Positions 51,260-61,535 of a stretch of DNA of 64,000 nucleotides are shown in pieces (the stretch's first letter is position 1; the number at the start of each line of letters is the position of its first letter). The stretch is from contig NZ_JBBPEV010000002.1 of NCBI RefSeq assembly GCF_038069945.1, positions 248,001 to 312,000 of the forward strand, written 5' to 3'. The notes under the pieces are model-generated. The model was not told where the DNA came from and did not search any database. It worked only from the letters and a program-made list of their open reading frames with translations. This DNA is from Aquabacterium sp. A3 (GTDB taxonomy: Bacteria > Pseudomonadota > Gammaproteobacteria > Burkholderiales > Burkholderiaceae_C). The translations under genes and the position numbers were made by a program.

Positions 51260-53305
51260 ATGTCCCACCCCACCAAGAACATCACTGCCATGGCCAACGC
51301 CATCCGTGCGCTGGCCATGGACGCCGTCCAGCAAGCCAATTCCGGTCACCCCGGGGCGCCGATGGGCATGGCCGACATGGCAGTGGCCCTGTGGAGCCGT
51401 CATCTGCGCCACCACCCCGCGCAGCCGCAATGGTTCGACCGCGACCGCTTCGTGCTGTCCAACGGTCACGCCTCGATGCTGATCTACGCGCTGCTGCACC
51501 TGACGGGCTATGAGCTGTCCATCGACGACCTGAAGGCCTTCCGCCAGATGCACAGCAAGACGCCGGGCCACCCTGAGGTGGGCATCACCCCCGGTGTGGA
51601 GACGACCACGGGCCCGCTGGGGCAGGGCATCACCAACGCGGTGGGCTTTGCGCTGGCCGAGAAGATGCTGGCCACCGAGTTCAATCGCCCTGGCCACGAC
51701 ATCGTCAACCACCACACGTACGTGTTCATGGGCGATGGCTGCCTGATGGAAGGCATCAGCCACGAGGCCGTGGCCCTGGCCGGTGCCTGGAAGCTGAACA
51801 AGCTCATCGCGCTGTACGACGACAACGGCATCTCGATCGATGGTCAGGTCACCCCCTGGTTCATCGACAACACGGCGCAGCGTTTCGAGGCCTGTGGCTG
51901 GAACGTGATCGGCCCGGTGGATGGCCATGATGTGGACGCCGTGGACGGCGCCATCGTCAAGGCCAAGCTGTCTTCTGACAAGCCCACGCTGATCATCTGC
52001 AAGACCGCCATCGGAAAGGGCTCGCCCAACCGCGCCAACACGGCCAAGGCCCACGGCGAGCCGCTGGGTGGCGACGAGATCAAGCTCACGCGCGAGGCCA
52101 TTGGCTGGGCGCATGAGCCCTTCGTGATCCCCGAAGAGGTCTATGGCGACTGGAACGCCAAGGCCGATGGCGAGCAACTGGTGGCCGACTGGAACCAGCG
52201 CTTCGAGGCCTACAAGGCCTTGTTCCCCGCTGAAGCCGCCGAGTTCGAGCGCCGCATGAAGGGCGACCTGCCCGCCAACTTCGCCGAGATCGCCGTGCAG
52301 GCCGTGGCCACTGCGCACGAAAAGGCCGAGACCGTGGCCAGCCGCAAGGCCAGCCAGATCGCGCTGGAGTTCTTCACCGCCGCCATCCCTGAAATGCTGG
52401 GCGGCTCGGCCGACCTGACCGGCTCGAACCTGACCAACACCAAGAGCACCCCCGCTTTCCGCGTGGGCGACGATGGCAAGGTCGTGACCACCGACGGCAA
52501 GCCTGGCCGCCACATCAACTACGGTGTGCGCGAGTTCGGCATGGCCGCCATCATGAACGGCGTGGCCCTGCACGGTGGCTACATCCCTTACGCCGGCACC
52601 TTCCTCACGTTCAGCGACTACAGCCGCAACGCCATCCGCATGGCCGCGCTGATGAAGCAACGCGTGATCCATGTGTTCACCCACGACTCCATCGGCTTGG
52701 GCGAAGACGGCCCCACGCACCAGTCGGTCGAACACGCCGCCAGCCTGCGTCTGATCCCGGGTCTGGATGTCTGGCGCCCGGCCGACACGGCCGAAACCGC
52801 CGTGGCCTGGACCATGGCCCTGGCCAACAAGCACCGCCCCTCGGCACTGCTGCTGTCGCGTCAGAACCTGCCTTACGCGCCCAAGACCGACGCCGATGTG
52901 ATGACGCAAGGCGCCTACGTGCTGGCCGAGCCCGCCGAGGTGGGCCTGAAGAAGAAGGCCGTGGCCGTGATCATCGCCACCGGCTCTGAAGTGCAATTGG
53001 CCCTGCATGCGCAAGCCGAGTTGGCCAAGCGTGGTGTGCCCGTGCGCGTGGTCTCCATGCCCTCGACCACCGTGTTCGACCGCCAGGACGTGGCCTACAA
53101 GAAGGCCGTGCTGCCGCCCAAGCTGCCCCGCGTGGCCGTGGAGGCTGGTGTGACCGACTTCTGGTGGAAGTACGGCGTGGATGCCGTGGTCGGCATCGAC
53201 ACCTACGGCGAGTCGGCCCCGGCTGGCGTGCTGTTCAAGCACTTTGGCTTCACCCCCGAGAACGTGGTGGCCACGGTGCTGAAGGTGCTCAAGAACCGCG
53301 GCTGA
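51260..53305 (+). CDS. tkt: Transketolase
   Basis: This 681-residue thiamine-diphosphate enzyme of the pentose phosphate and Calvin-type pathways shows [35 protein letters not shown], the ThDP motif [13 protein letters not shown]...DDNGISIDG, and [18 protein letters not shown] in the pyrimidine domain. [15 protein letters not shown] [16 protein letters not shown] occurs near the C-terminus. ATG 51260 starts the conserved N-terminus; the frame extends 34 codons upstream without support. gap follows 90 bases downstream, giving a carbon-metabolism pair. Confidence 0.97.
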   Translation: MSHPTKNITAMANAIRALAMDAVQQANSGHPGAPMGMADMAVALWSRHLRHHPAQPQWFDRDRFVLSNGHASMLIYALLHLTGYELSIDDLKAFRQMHSKTPGHPEVGITPGVETTTGPLGQGITNAVGFALAEKMLATEFNRPGHDIVNHHTYVFMGDGCLMEGISHEAVALAGAWKLNKLIALYDDNGISIDGQVTPWFIDNTAQRFEACGWNVIGPVDGHDVDAVDGAIVKAKLSSDKPTLIICKTAIGKGSPNRANTAKAHGEPLGGDEIKLTREAIGWAHEPFVIPEEVYGDWNAKADGEQLVADWNQRFEAYKALFPAEAAEFERRMKGDLPANFAEIAVQAVATAHEKAETVASRKASQIALEFFTAAIPEMLGGSADLTGSNLTNTKSTPAFRVGDDGKVVTTDGKPGRHINYGVREFGMAAIMNGVALHGGYIPYAGTFLTFSDYSRNAIRMAALMKQRVIHVFTHDSIGLGEDGPTHQSVEHAASLRLIPGLDVWRPADTAETAVAWTMALANKHRPSALLLSRQNLPYAPKTDADVMTQGAYVLAEPAEVGLKKKAVAVIIATGSEVQLALHAQAELAKRGVPVRVVSMPSTTVFDRQDVAYKKAVLPPKLPRVAVEAGVTDFWWKYGVDAVVGIDTYGESAPAGVLFKHFGFTPENVVATVLKVLKNRG

Positions 53306-54397
<1,092 letters not shown>

Positions 54398-54489
54398 TGG
54401 CCAGGTGATGGCCAGGTGATCAATCATCGATCGGCGGCTGAATTCAGCCAGCCCCTGGCCGATCAGGGCTTACCCTGGTCGCACCACAG

Positions 54490-54512
54490 AGCCCCCTTCC
54501 GGGGGCTTTTTT
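54490..54512 (+). terminator. Intrinsic terminator of gap
   Basis: AGCCCCC-TTCC-GGGGGCT plus a T run ends the gap transcript about 95 bases after its stop. Confidence 0.92.
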
Positions 54513-54670
54513 CATGGTGGAATCGGGTGCGCCGCGCCACCTGATGACGCGGTGTGTCTTGGCCGCATGGGTGTGACATTGGCAACAAGATGTCGCCTGG
54601 CGGGTGAACTCAAGGGCGGGTCATTCGCCCGTCAACCGATACACCCACCATAATGCGACCGTGAAAAAAC

Positions 54671-56449
54671 ATGACAAGGTGCTTGAGGATGCTGAGTCGT
54701 AGCCTGTGGTCAGTGGCCATGGTGGGAATGTTGTGCAGTGGCCTGGCCCAGGCAGCAGGTGATCAGCCCATGGCCCGAGGCTGGATCGTCAAGCTCAAAG
54801 ATGCCCAGCCTCAGCCTGTGGTGCGCCTGGCCGCCGCGGCCGTGCCCTCTGACGGCCCCACCAGCCAGCGCAATCGCCTGTGGCAGGCGGCGCAGCGGCA
54901 GCGGGTGAGCATCGTGGCGCATCGGCCTTCTGCGTTCGGAGCGCAGGTCATCAGGGCGGCTTCGACCATGACACTGGCCCAGGCTGAAGCCGAGGCCGAC
55001 CGGCTGCGCGGCGATCCTGATGTGGAGTGGGTGGTGGTCAACGCCGTTGAGCGACGGGCGGCCACCGCCAATGTATTGCCGGTCACTGATCCAGCTTACG
55101 GAAGCCAGACCTGGTTGGCCCCTCGTGTGAGCGGCCTGGCAGGTGTTGGCAATTTTCCTGCTGCGTGGCAGGCTGTGGCTGTGCCCCGGGCGACCTCGCA
55201 GGTGGCGGTGGCCGTTCTGGACACCGGTATCCTGAGCGAGCCTGATGAACTGGATGGTCGAATCCTTCAAGGCTACGATTTCATCTCGGAGTCGGTTTAT
55301 GCCCGGGATGGCAACGGTCGCGATGCTGATCCGTCGGACGAAGGCGACTGGATGGACGATGCCACTCGTCAGAGCAACCCCTTGCTTTATGCCGACAACT
55401 GCGAGAACGAAGACAGTTCGTGGCACGGCACGGCGATCGCTGCCATGCTGGTGGCGAGTGTCAATAACGGCCAGTACGGCACAGGCATGTTGGCCGCCTT
55501 TCCTGACGTGAAAGTACTTCCGGTTCGCGTTGGTGGTGTTTGCGGCGCCGATCGTGCCGACATTCTGGATGCCATGCTCTGGGCCGCCGGGATTCCTTTT
55601 TCTGGCAGTCCCCCCGTGAACCAGAATCCAGCCAAGGTGATTTCCTTGAGCTTTGGCGGCGGCGACACTTGCTCTGTGAACACGGGCTACCCAAGGGTGA
55701 TCGAGCAGTTGCGCAACGCTGGCGTTTTGCTGGTCGCCTCTGCAGGCAATGGTGACGACTCCGGGCGTGGTCTGAGCACGCCCACAGTGCCTGCCAATTG
55801 TCAGGGCGTCATGGCGGTGACGGCGTTGAATCAGCGCGGCTCCAAGGCCACATATGCCAACCTGGTTCGCACAGGTGACGGCCTGTGGGGCATCGGGGTC
55901 GCTGGTGGGGATGTCAACACCAGTAGTTTTGCCACCGACGACGGTGTGCAAACCTTGGTTGACACGGGCAGCCGGGAGCCCAGCGGTACGTTCGCCATGT
56001 CACCCATTGCAGGCACCAGTTTTGCCACGCCACAGGTGGCCGGCGTGGCGGCCATGCTCTGGTCGCTGGACAGTTCTCTGAGCCTGAACCAGGTGATGTC
56101 CATTTTGGTGAACTCGGCCAGACCGTGGGCTCAAGTCAACGCCGAGTTGTCGTCGTTGTTCTTGCCGCTGTGCTCAACCAGTCAGCGTGGCGCGTGCCGA
56201 TGCACCGACAGCACTTGTGGCTCGGGGGTACTTGATGCCGCTGCAGCGGTCGGAGCGGTGCTGGACGAGTCTTCCCTGTTCCGCCAAGAGCTCAGTAACG
56301 ATCCTGACCCTGTGACCAATGAATCTGGCGGCGGCGGTGGCGGTGGCCACATCGGCTGGCCCTGGGGCCTTGCGCTTTACGCTCTCTTGCTGAGCGGCTG
56401 GTGGTCGCAGCGACGCCGCGCTCAGAACCTGCAGGCCGTGAAAGTCTGA
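54671..56449 (+). CDS. Subtilisin-like (S8) serine protease with GlyGly-CTERM tail
   Basis: This protein of about 592 residues has a signal peptide (SLWSVAMVGMLCSGLAQAAG) and a propeptide-like N-terminal domain, then the S8 triad: Asp in VAVAVLDTGIL (about 183), His in SSWHGTAIAAML (about 251) and Ser in GTSFATPQVAGVAAML (about 447). The C-terminus has Cys-rich CSTSQRGACRCTDSTCGSG, then a run of seven Gly, a hydrophobic helix IGWPWGLALYALLLSGWW and QRRRAQ. This fits the GlyGly-CTERM signal processed by rhombosortase. The start is ATG 54671 or 54689. It is secreted and probably held or released at the cell surface. Its 3' end overlaps the convergent SPOR gene by 28 bases. Confidence 0.9.
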   Translation: MTRCLRMLSRSLWSVAMVGMLCSGLAQAAGDQPMARGWIVKLKDAQPQPVVRLAAAAVPSDGPTSQRNRLWQAAQRQRVSIVAHRPSAFGAQVIRAASTMTLAQAEAEADRLRGDPDVEWVVVNAVERRAATANVLPVTDPAYGSQTWLAPRVSGLAGVGNFPAAWQAVAVPRATSQVAVAVLDTGILSEPDELDGRILQGYDFISESVYARDGNGRDADPSDEGDWMDDATRQSNPLLYADNCENEDSSWHGTAIAAMLVASVNNGQYGTGMLAAFPDVKVLPVRVGGVCGADRADILDAMLWAAGIPFSGSPPVNQNPAKVISLSFGGGDTCSVNTGYPRVIEQLRNAGVLLVASAGNGDDSGRGLSTPTVPANCQGVMAVTALNQRGSKATYANLVRTGDGLWGIGVAGGDVNTSSFATDDGVQTLVDTGSREPSGTFAMSPIAGTSFATPQVAGVAAMLWSLDSSLSLNQVMSILVNSARPWAQVNAELSSLFLPLCSTSQRGACRCTDSTCGSGVLDAAAAVGAVLDESSLFRQELSNDPDPVTNESGGGGGGGHIGWPWGLALYALLLSGWWSQRRRAQNLQAVKV

Positions 56450-57177
56450 CCTCGGGGCAGGACGAGGCCCGACAAGGCGATCTGCGTGTCGCTGTCGGCT
56501 TCGTTGACGCGCAGCACCTGCCGCTCGATGGCGCGGCGCAGGCGAATGACGCGGGCAGTACGCACCCCTGTGTCCTTGAGCGATGCCAGCGCCTGTTGAG
56601 CCGCTTCCTGGGTGTCGTGGCGTCCCAGGCTGATGCCGGGCGCCAGGCTGGCAGGCACCCGCAGCACTTCATAGCGCAGACCAGGGATGCGGTCGAGCTC
56701 GGTTTGCTTGCGCTCCAGGGCGGCCTCGGTGTCGAACGGACCCATGTAAATCGACCATTGCTCGGGGCTGGCGCGTTTGATGGTGTCCCAGGTCAATTGG
56801 GGCAGCACACGGCGCACGGCGCTGCTCACCTGCTCGAACTCGGGGTCATTGAAGGGGCCGGCTTCAATGCACAGGCTGTTGCCCTGGCGGTTGACGCTGG
56901 CCAGGCCGGCGCCTGAGGCCGTGGCGGGCCGCAGGGAAGCCCCTGGCGTGTCCGTCGTGCCGGGCGCCATGGCGGCGTCACCAGGTGTCTCGGGCGGGGC
57001 CACCAGCGACAAGGGGTGCCGCTCCAGCACGCCCACCCGCTGTGCCTGGATTTCGGGGCGGGTTTCGGTGGTGGCACGGGCGGCCGACGACCACAGATCG
57101 GCAGGCAGCCAGCCCTGGCTCCAGGCAAACACGGCCGCATTGGCCAGCAGCAGGATCAGAAACAGAAAGCGCAACAT
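56422..57177 (-). CDS. SPOR-domain membrane protein
   Basis: This 251-residue protein has an N-terminal membrane segment (about residues 2-20), a Pro/Thr/Ala-rich linker, and a SPOR domain (LCIEAGPFNDPEFEQVSSAVRRVLPQL ... WSIYMGPFDTEAALERKQTELD, then GISLGRHDTQEAAQQALASL). SPOR domains bind denuded septal peptidoglycan. Another partial SPOR repeat may lie near the end. birA is upstream on the same strand, 18 bases away. The 3' end overlaps the S8 protease. Confidence 0.88.
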   Translation of the reverse strand: MLRFLFLILLLANAAVFAWSQGWLPADLWSSAARATTETRPEIQAQRVGVLERHPLSLVAPPETPGDAAMAPGTTDTPGASLRPATASGAGLASVNRQGNSLCIEAGPFNDPEFEQVSSAVRRVLPQLTWDTIKRASPEQWSIYMGPFDTEAALERKQTELDRIPGLRYEVLRVPASLAPGISLGRHDTQEAAQQALASLKDTGVRTARVIRLRRAIERQVLRVNEADSDTQIALSGLVLPRGQTFTACRF

Positions 57178-57195
57178 CAGGCGGTCATCATGGCA

Positions 57196-58089
57196 TCACG
57201 GGGAGGGGCGCACGCTCACGTCGCCGCTGGTCCAGCGCTGCAGGCCGTGGGCGGTGTGCACGAGCAGGGCGCCATCGGCGTCCACACCCAGGCATTGTCC
57301 TTCATCGTCGGCAGCGTCGCGGCCGGGCTGGGCCTCGTGGCCCCACAGTTGTACCGCGCGGCCCATCAGCACATCGCGCTGGGCAAACCGGGGCTGCAGG
57401 GGCGCGAAGCCACTCAAGGCAAAGCGCGCCATGCCTTGCAGCAAGGCGGGCACCACCTGCGCAAACACCTGCGCCACGGCCAGGTCGGGGGCGTCGGCGG
57501 CGGGCCACAGGCTGATGGCGTCGGCGCTGGGCGGCTGGCCTCGCACATTCAGCCCCACCCCCACCACCACCCAGCGCATGGGCTCGGGCAGTCCGGGGGC
57601 CGGGGTCACCTCGATGAGGATGCCGCCCAGCTTGCGCGGGCCCACCCACAGATCGTTGGGCCATTTGAGCCCCACTGGCGCGCGCAGGGCGCCCAGGCCG
57701 TCCAGGGCCTCGGCCAGGGCCAGGCCCACGGCCAGCGACAGGGTGTGGCCTCCACCGGGCACGTGGTCAAGGGCCAGGGGCACGCCCACCGAGAACGTGA
57801 GGGTGTCGCCCGCCTGGGCGTGCCAGGATCGGCCCCGCCGGCCGCGGCCAGCGGTTTGAGACAGGGCCAGCAGCACGGTGGGCTGGCACTGGCCCTGGCG
57901 CCCCTGGGCCATCAGCCGCGTGTTGGTCGAGTCCAGTTCGGGGTGCACTTCCAGGCTCAGACCGGGCCAGTCGGCCTGGCACGCCATCCAGATGTCTTCG
58001 GCGGCGGCGTTCACGGCCGACAACAACGATGGCGGCAAGGCCGGTGCCGTGGTGGGCGCAGAGGGGGCGGCAGCGGTGTCACTGGGCAT
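57196..58089 (-). CDS. birA: Biotin--[acetyl-CoA-carboxylase] ligase, group I (no DNA-binding domain)
   Basis: This 297-residue enzyme attaches biotin to carboxylase carrier domains such as those of acetyl-CoA carboxylase and, in this genome, the partner of the methylcrotonyl-CoA carboxylase at the left end. The biotinyl-AMP loop GRGRRGRSWHA, GHTLSLAVGLALAEAL, KWPNDLWVGPRKLGGIL and VVVGVGLNV are visible, with a C-terminal SH3-like domain. There is no N-terminal helix-turn-helix, so it is not a repressor. ATG 58089 begins a low-complexity Ala/Pro segment; a longer frame into the SET gene is not used. Confidence 0.93.
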   Translation of the reverse strand: MPSDTAAAPSAPTTAPALPPSLLSAVNAAAEDIWMACQADWPGLSLEVHPELDSTNTRLMAQGRQGQCQPTVLLALSQTAGRGRRGRSWHAQAGDTLTFSVGVPLALDHVPGGGHTLSLAVGLALAEALDGLGALRAPVGLKWPNDLWVGPRKLGGILIEVTPAPGLPEPMRWVVVGVGLNVRGQPPSADAISLWPAADAPDLAVAQVFAQVVPALLQGMARFALSGFAPLQPRFAQRDVLMGRAVQLWGHEAQPGRDAADDEGQCLGVDADGALLVHTAHGLQRWTSGDVSVRPSP

Positions 58090-58100
58090 GCCGGCCCACC

Positions 58101-58622
58101 TCAGCGGCGTCGCCGCGTGGCCAGCATGGTGCCGCGGCAGCTGGGCGTGCCGCACCAGCAGGCGTATTCCTTCTTGAGCGTGGGCGTGATGCGCTCGTCG
58201 ATCACCAGGCCGTAGTCGAAGAACAGCTCTTCGCCGGGGGCGATGTCCCTCAGTGCGCGCAAATACACCCTGAAGCCTTCCTGCTCGGCTTCGAGGTTGG
58301 GTTCGCAGCAGTGATTGATCCACTTGGCCGAGTTGCCCTGGTACTTGCCGTCGATGACATGACCGTCGTCCAGGTGAAAGTAAAACGTGTGGTTGGGCTG
58401 CTCGGGGTCGTGGGGGTGGCGATCAAGGGCCTCCTCCCAGGTGATGATCTCGCCCTTGTATTCCAGCACCACCTCGCCGACGGCAATGGGCTGGATGGCG
58501 AACACGCCCTTGCCGTGCACCCCGGATCGGCGCACCTGCGTGCGGCGGCCGGCCGACGCGGCCGGCACGCGCGCGCTGGCCGTGCGGGCCGCCGGGTGGT
58601 TTTTTTTCGTGGCTTGCGTCAT
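58101..58622 (-). CDS. SET-domain protein-lysine methyltransferase
   Basis: This 173-residue protein has a basic N-terminal tail rich in Ala, Arg and Lys. The SET domain from about residue 30 shows HGKGVFAIQPIAVGEVVLEYKGEII, FHLDDGHVIDGKYQGN, the catalytic NHCCEPNLEAEQ (N-H-x-C-x-P-N) and ELFFDYG. A post-SET-like CWCGTPSCRGTML with the zinc-binding cysteines closes the protein. All canonical SAM and substrate motifs are present. It lies 11 bases upstream of birA on the same strand and is divergent from topB. Bacterial SET proteins may methylate DNA-binding proteins or secreted targets; the substrate here is unknown. Confidence 0.92.
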   Translation of the reverse strand: MTQATKKNHPAARTASARVPAASAGRRTQVRRSGVHGKGVFAIQPIAVGEVVLEYKGEIITWEEALDRHPHDPEQPNHTFYFHLDDGHVIDGKYQGNSAKWINHCCEPNLEAEQEGFRVYLRALRDIAPGEELFFDYGLVIDERITPTLKKEYACWCGTPSCRGTMLATRRRR

Positions 58623-58651
58623 CGGCCGGATTCGGTAAATTGAAAGTGTGG

Positions 58652-58692
58652 GCGCGCGCGCGTGTGCACACCCGTGCGTGCGTGCGCGCGCG
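58652..58692. repeat. Alternating purine-pyrimidine tract between SET gene and topB
   Basis: Two runs of alternating GC/GT/AC dinucleotides, about 58652-58670 and 58673-58692, are separated by only one or two bases. Such tracts are prone to left-handed Z-DNA under negative supercoiling. They lie in the divergent promoter region of a methyltransferase and a topoisomerase. Confidence 0.75.
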
Positions 58693-58766
58693 AGAAGCCC
58701 GATTGTATGAACGGATTTCATGCGTCTCTCGCGGAGACGTGTCCTCAACCAGAAAAAAATCAGCTC

Positions 58767-61412
58767 ATGAGCAAAGCCCTGGTCATCGCCGAAAAGCCCT
58801 CTGTGGCCCAAGACATCGTCCGCGCCCTGACGCCGGTCGACGGCAAGTTCGAGAAGCACGACGAGTATTTCGAGTCCGAGCACTATGTGGTGAGCTCGGC
58901 GGTGGGTCACCTGGTCGAGATCAAGGCCCCGGATGAATTTGACGTGAAGCGCGGCAAGTGGAGCTTCGCCAACCTGCCGGTCATCCCGCCGCACTTCGAC
59001 CTCAACCCGATCGACAAGAGCAAGGGGCGCCTGAACGCGCTGGTCAAGCTCATCAAGCGCAAGGACGTCACCACCCTGATCAACGCGTGTGACGCGGGAC
59101 GCGAGGGTGAGCTGATCTTCCGCCTGATCGTGCAGTACGCCGCCGACAGCACGGCCACGACGCGCGCCAAGGGCCTGGGCAAGGATGTGAAGCGCCTGTG
59201 GTTGCAGAGCATGACGCCGGCGGCCATCCGCGATGGCTTCGAGGCCCTGCGCACCGATGAGCAGATGATGCCGCTGGCCAGTGCCGCGCGTTGCCGCTCC
59301 GAGGCCGACTGGCTGGTGGGCATCAACGGCACGCGCGCCATGACGGCGTTCAACTCGCGCGATGGCGGGTTCTTTTTGACCACCGTGGGCCGGGTGCAGA
59401 CGCCCACGCTGTCCATCGTGGTGGAGCGCGAAGAAAAGATCCGCAAGCACGTCTTCCGTGACTACTGGGAGGTGCGTGGCACCTTTGGCGCGCAGGCCGG
59501 CAGCTACGACGGCAAGTGGTTCGACCCGGACTTCAAGAAGGACAAGAGCGCCACTGAAGGCTCGGCCGAGGCCGAGTTCAAGGCCGACCGCGTCTGGAGT
59601 GCGGCCGAGGCGCAGGCCATCGCCGATGCGGTGCGTGGCCAGCAAGGCACCGTCACCGAAGAATCGAAGCCCAGCACGCAGGCCAGCCCGCTGTTGTACG
59701 ACCTGACCACCTTGCAGCGCGAGGCCAACTCGCGCTTTGGCTTTTCTGCCAAGACCACGCTGGGCCTGGCGCAGGCCCTGTACGAAAAGCACAAGGTGCT
59801 GACCTATCCGCGTACCGATTCGCGCGCGCTGCCCGAGGACTACATCCCCGTGGTCAAGCAAACGATGGGCATGATCGCCGACGAGGACATGCCTGGCCCG
59901 CTGAAGGACCTGGCCATGCACGCCCGCAAGGCGGTCAACGACGGCTACGTCAAGCCCACCAAGCGCGTGTTCGACAACGCCAAGGTGTCGGATCACTTCG
60001 CCATCATCCCCACGCTGCAGGCGCCCAAGGCCCTGACCGAGGCCGAGGCCAAGCTCTACGACATGGTGGTCAAGCGCTTCATCGCGGTGTTCTACCCCTC
60101 GGCCGAGTTCCAGGTCACCACGCGCATCACCAAGGTGGCCGCCGCCGGCAAGACGCACCACTTCCAGACCAACGGCAAGGTGCTCGTCAAGCCGGGCTGG
60201 CTGGCGGTGTACGGCAAGGAAGCGGCCGAGGAGGGCGATGACGCCCACCTGGTGCCGGTGCAGGCCGGTGAGGCCGTGGCCAACGAAGACATCGTGGTCT
60301 CGGCGCACAAGACCAAGCCGCCCGCCCGCTACACCGAAGCCACGCTGCTGAGCGCCATGGAAGGCGCGGGCAAGCTCATCGACGACGAAGAGCTCAAGGC
60401 CGCGATGCAGGAAAAGGGGCTGGGCACGCCCGCCACGCGCGCGGCCATCATCGAAGGCCTGCTGACCGAGAAGTACATGCTGCGCGAAGGCCGCGAGCTG
60501 ATCCCCACGGCCAAGGCCTTCCAGTTGATGACGCTGCTGCGCGGCCTGGGTGTGGTCGAGCTCACCAAGCCTGAGCTGACCGGCAACTGGGAGCACCAGC
60601 TCTCCGAGATGGAGAAGGGGCGTTTGAGCCGCGAGGCCTTCATGGCCGAAATCGCCGCGATGACGCAACGCGTGGTGCAAAAAGCCAAGGAGTACGACCG
60701 CGACACCATCCCGGGCGACTACGCCACACTGAAGGCGCCGTGCCCCAACTGCGGTGGCGTGGTCAAAGAGAACTACCGCCGCTACACCTGCACCGGGGCC
60801 GATGGCCAGGGCGAGGGCTGTGGCTTCAGCATGGGCAAGATCCCGGCGGGCCGCAGCTTCGAGCTGCACGAGGTGGAGCAGCTGATGACCGAGCACAAGC
60901 TGGGCCCGTTGGAGGGCTTCCGCTCGAAGGCGGGCTGGCCCTTCACGGCCGAGCTCAAGCTGGTGAAGGACGAGGAGACGAACAACTGGAAGATGGAGTT
61001 CGACTTTGGCGAAGACGCCAAGAAGGAAGAGGAGTCTGGCGAGCCGGTGGACTTCAGCAACGCCACCACGCTGGGTGCCTGCCCCAAGTGCGGCGGCAGC
61101 GTGTACGAGCACGGCACCAACTACGTGTGCGAGCACACGCTGGGCTCGGGCAAGGCCAAGTGCGACTTCAAGAGCGGCAAGGTCATCCTGCAGCAGCCGA
61201 TCGCGCCTGAGCAGATGGGCAAGCTGCTGGAAACGGGCAAGACCGACCTGCTGGAGAACTTCGTGTCCAACAAGACACGGCGCAAGTTCAAGGCCTTCCT
61301 GAGCTGGGATGCCAAGGCGGGCAAGGTGGGCTTCGAGTTCGAGCCCCGCGCGCCCAAGGCCCCGGCGGCCAAGAAGGCGGCGCGCAAGGTGGCGGCCAAG
61401 AACTCGGCTTGA
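58767..61412 (+). CDS. topB: DNA topoisomerase III
   Basis: This 881-residue type IA topoisomerase relaxes and decatenates DNA and often works with RecQ. The Toprim domain starts ALVIAEKPSVAQDIVRAL, with DAGREGELIFRL. The catalytic Tyr is in KVLTYPRTDSRALPEDY, and the decatenation-loop region follows. Two C-terminal zinc-type modules are visible (CPNCGGVVKENYRRYTC; CPKCGGSVYEHGTNYVC), then a duplicated carboxy-terminal repeat and a Lys/Ala-rich tail. It is longer than E. coli TopB (653) and matches the Burkholderiales form. ATG 58767 is the conserved start. recQ is about 51 kb away in the same window. Confidence 0.95.
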   Translation: MSKALVIAEKPSVAQDIVRALTPVDGKFEKHDEYFESEHYVVSSAVGHLVEIKAPDEFDVKRGKWSFANLPVIPPHFDLNPIDKSKGRLNALVKLIKRKDVTTLINACDAGREGELIFRLIVQYAADSTATTRAKGLGKDVKRLWLQSMTPAAIRDGFEALRTDEQMMPLASAARCRSEADWLVGINGTRAMTAFNSRDGGFFLTTVGRVQTPTLSIVVEREEKIRKHVFRDYWEVRGTFGAQAGSYDGKWFDPDFKKDKSATEGSAEAEFKADRVWSAAEAQAIADAVRGQQGTVTEESKPSTQASPLLYDLTTLQREANSRFGFSAKTTLGLAQALYEKHKVLTYPRTDSRALPEDYIPVVKQTMGMIADEDMPGPLKDLAMHARKAVNDGYVKPTKRVFDNAKVSDHFAIIPTLQAPKALTEAEAKLYDMVVKRFIAVFYPSAEFQVTTRITKVAAAGKTHHFQTNGKVLVKPGWLAVYGKEAAEEGDDAHLVPVQAGEAVANEDIVVSAHKTKPPARYTEATLLSAMEGAGKLIDDEELKAAMQEKGLGTPATRAAIIEGLLTEKYMLREGRELIPTAKAFQLMTLLRGLGVVELTKPELTGNWEHQLSEMEKGRLSREAFMAEIAAMTQRVVQKAKEYDRDTIPGDYATLKAPCPNCGGVVKENYRRYTCTGADGQGEGCGFSMGKIPAGRSFELHEVEQLMTEHKLGPLEGFRSKAGWPFTAELKLVKDEETNNWKMEFDFGEDAKKEEESGEPVDFSNATTLGACPKCGGSVYEHGTNYVCEHTLGSGKAKCDFKSGKVILQQPIAPEQMGKLLETGKTDLLENFVSNKTRRKFKAFLSWDAKAGKVGFEFEPRAPKAPAAKKAARKVAAKNSA

Positions 61413-61467
61413 CGCTGGTGCTGAGGGGCCCGTGGTGGAACCTTGTCAGGATTGGCCGCTCAGACAC

Positions 61468-61512
61468 GACGAGGGGGCACAGGGCCCCATAAGGGCCCCA
61501 CGGCCCCTCGTC
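61468..61512 (+). other. Long hairpin in the leader of msrP
   Basis: GACGAGGGG (61468-61476) pairs with CCCCTCGTC (61504-61512), and inside it GGGCCC pairs with GGGCCC around CATAA. It lies between topB and msrP, 24 bases before the msrP ATG. No T run follows, so it is more likely a leader element than a strong terminator. Confidence 0.5.
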
Positions 61513-61535
61513 CCGCTGGCCTTCAAGGAGTTTCC

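Noticed and set aside
58623..61136. Long minus-strand extension of the SET gene opposite topB
   Set aside because: It is a high-GC antisense shadow of topoisomerase III with no recognisable domains.
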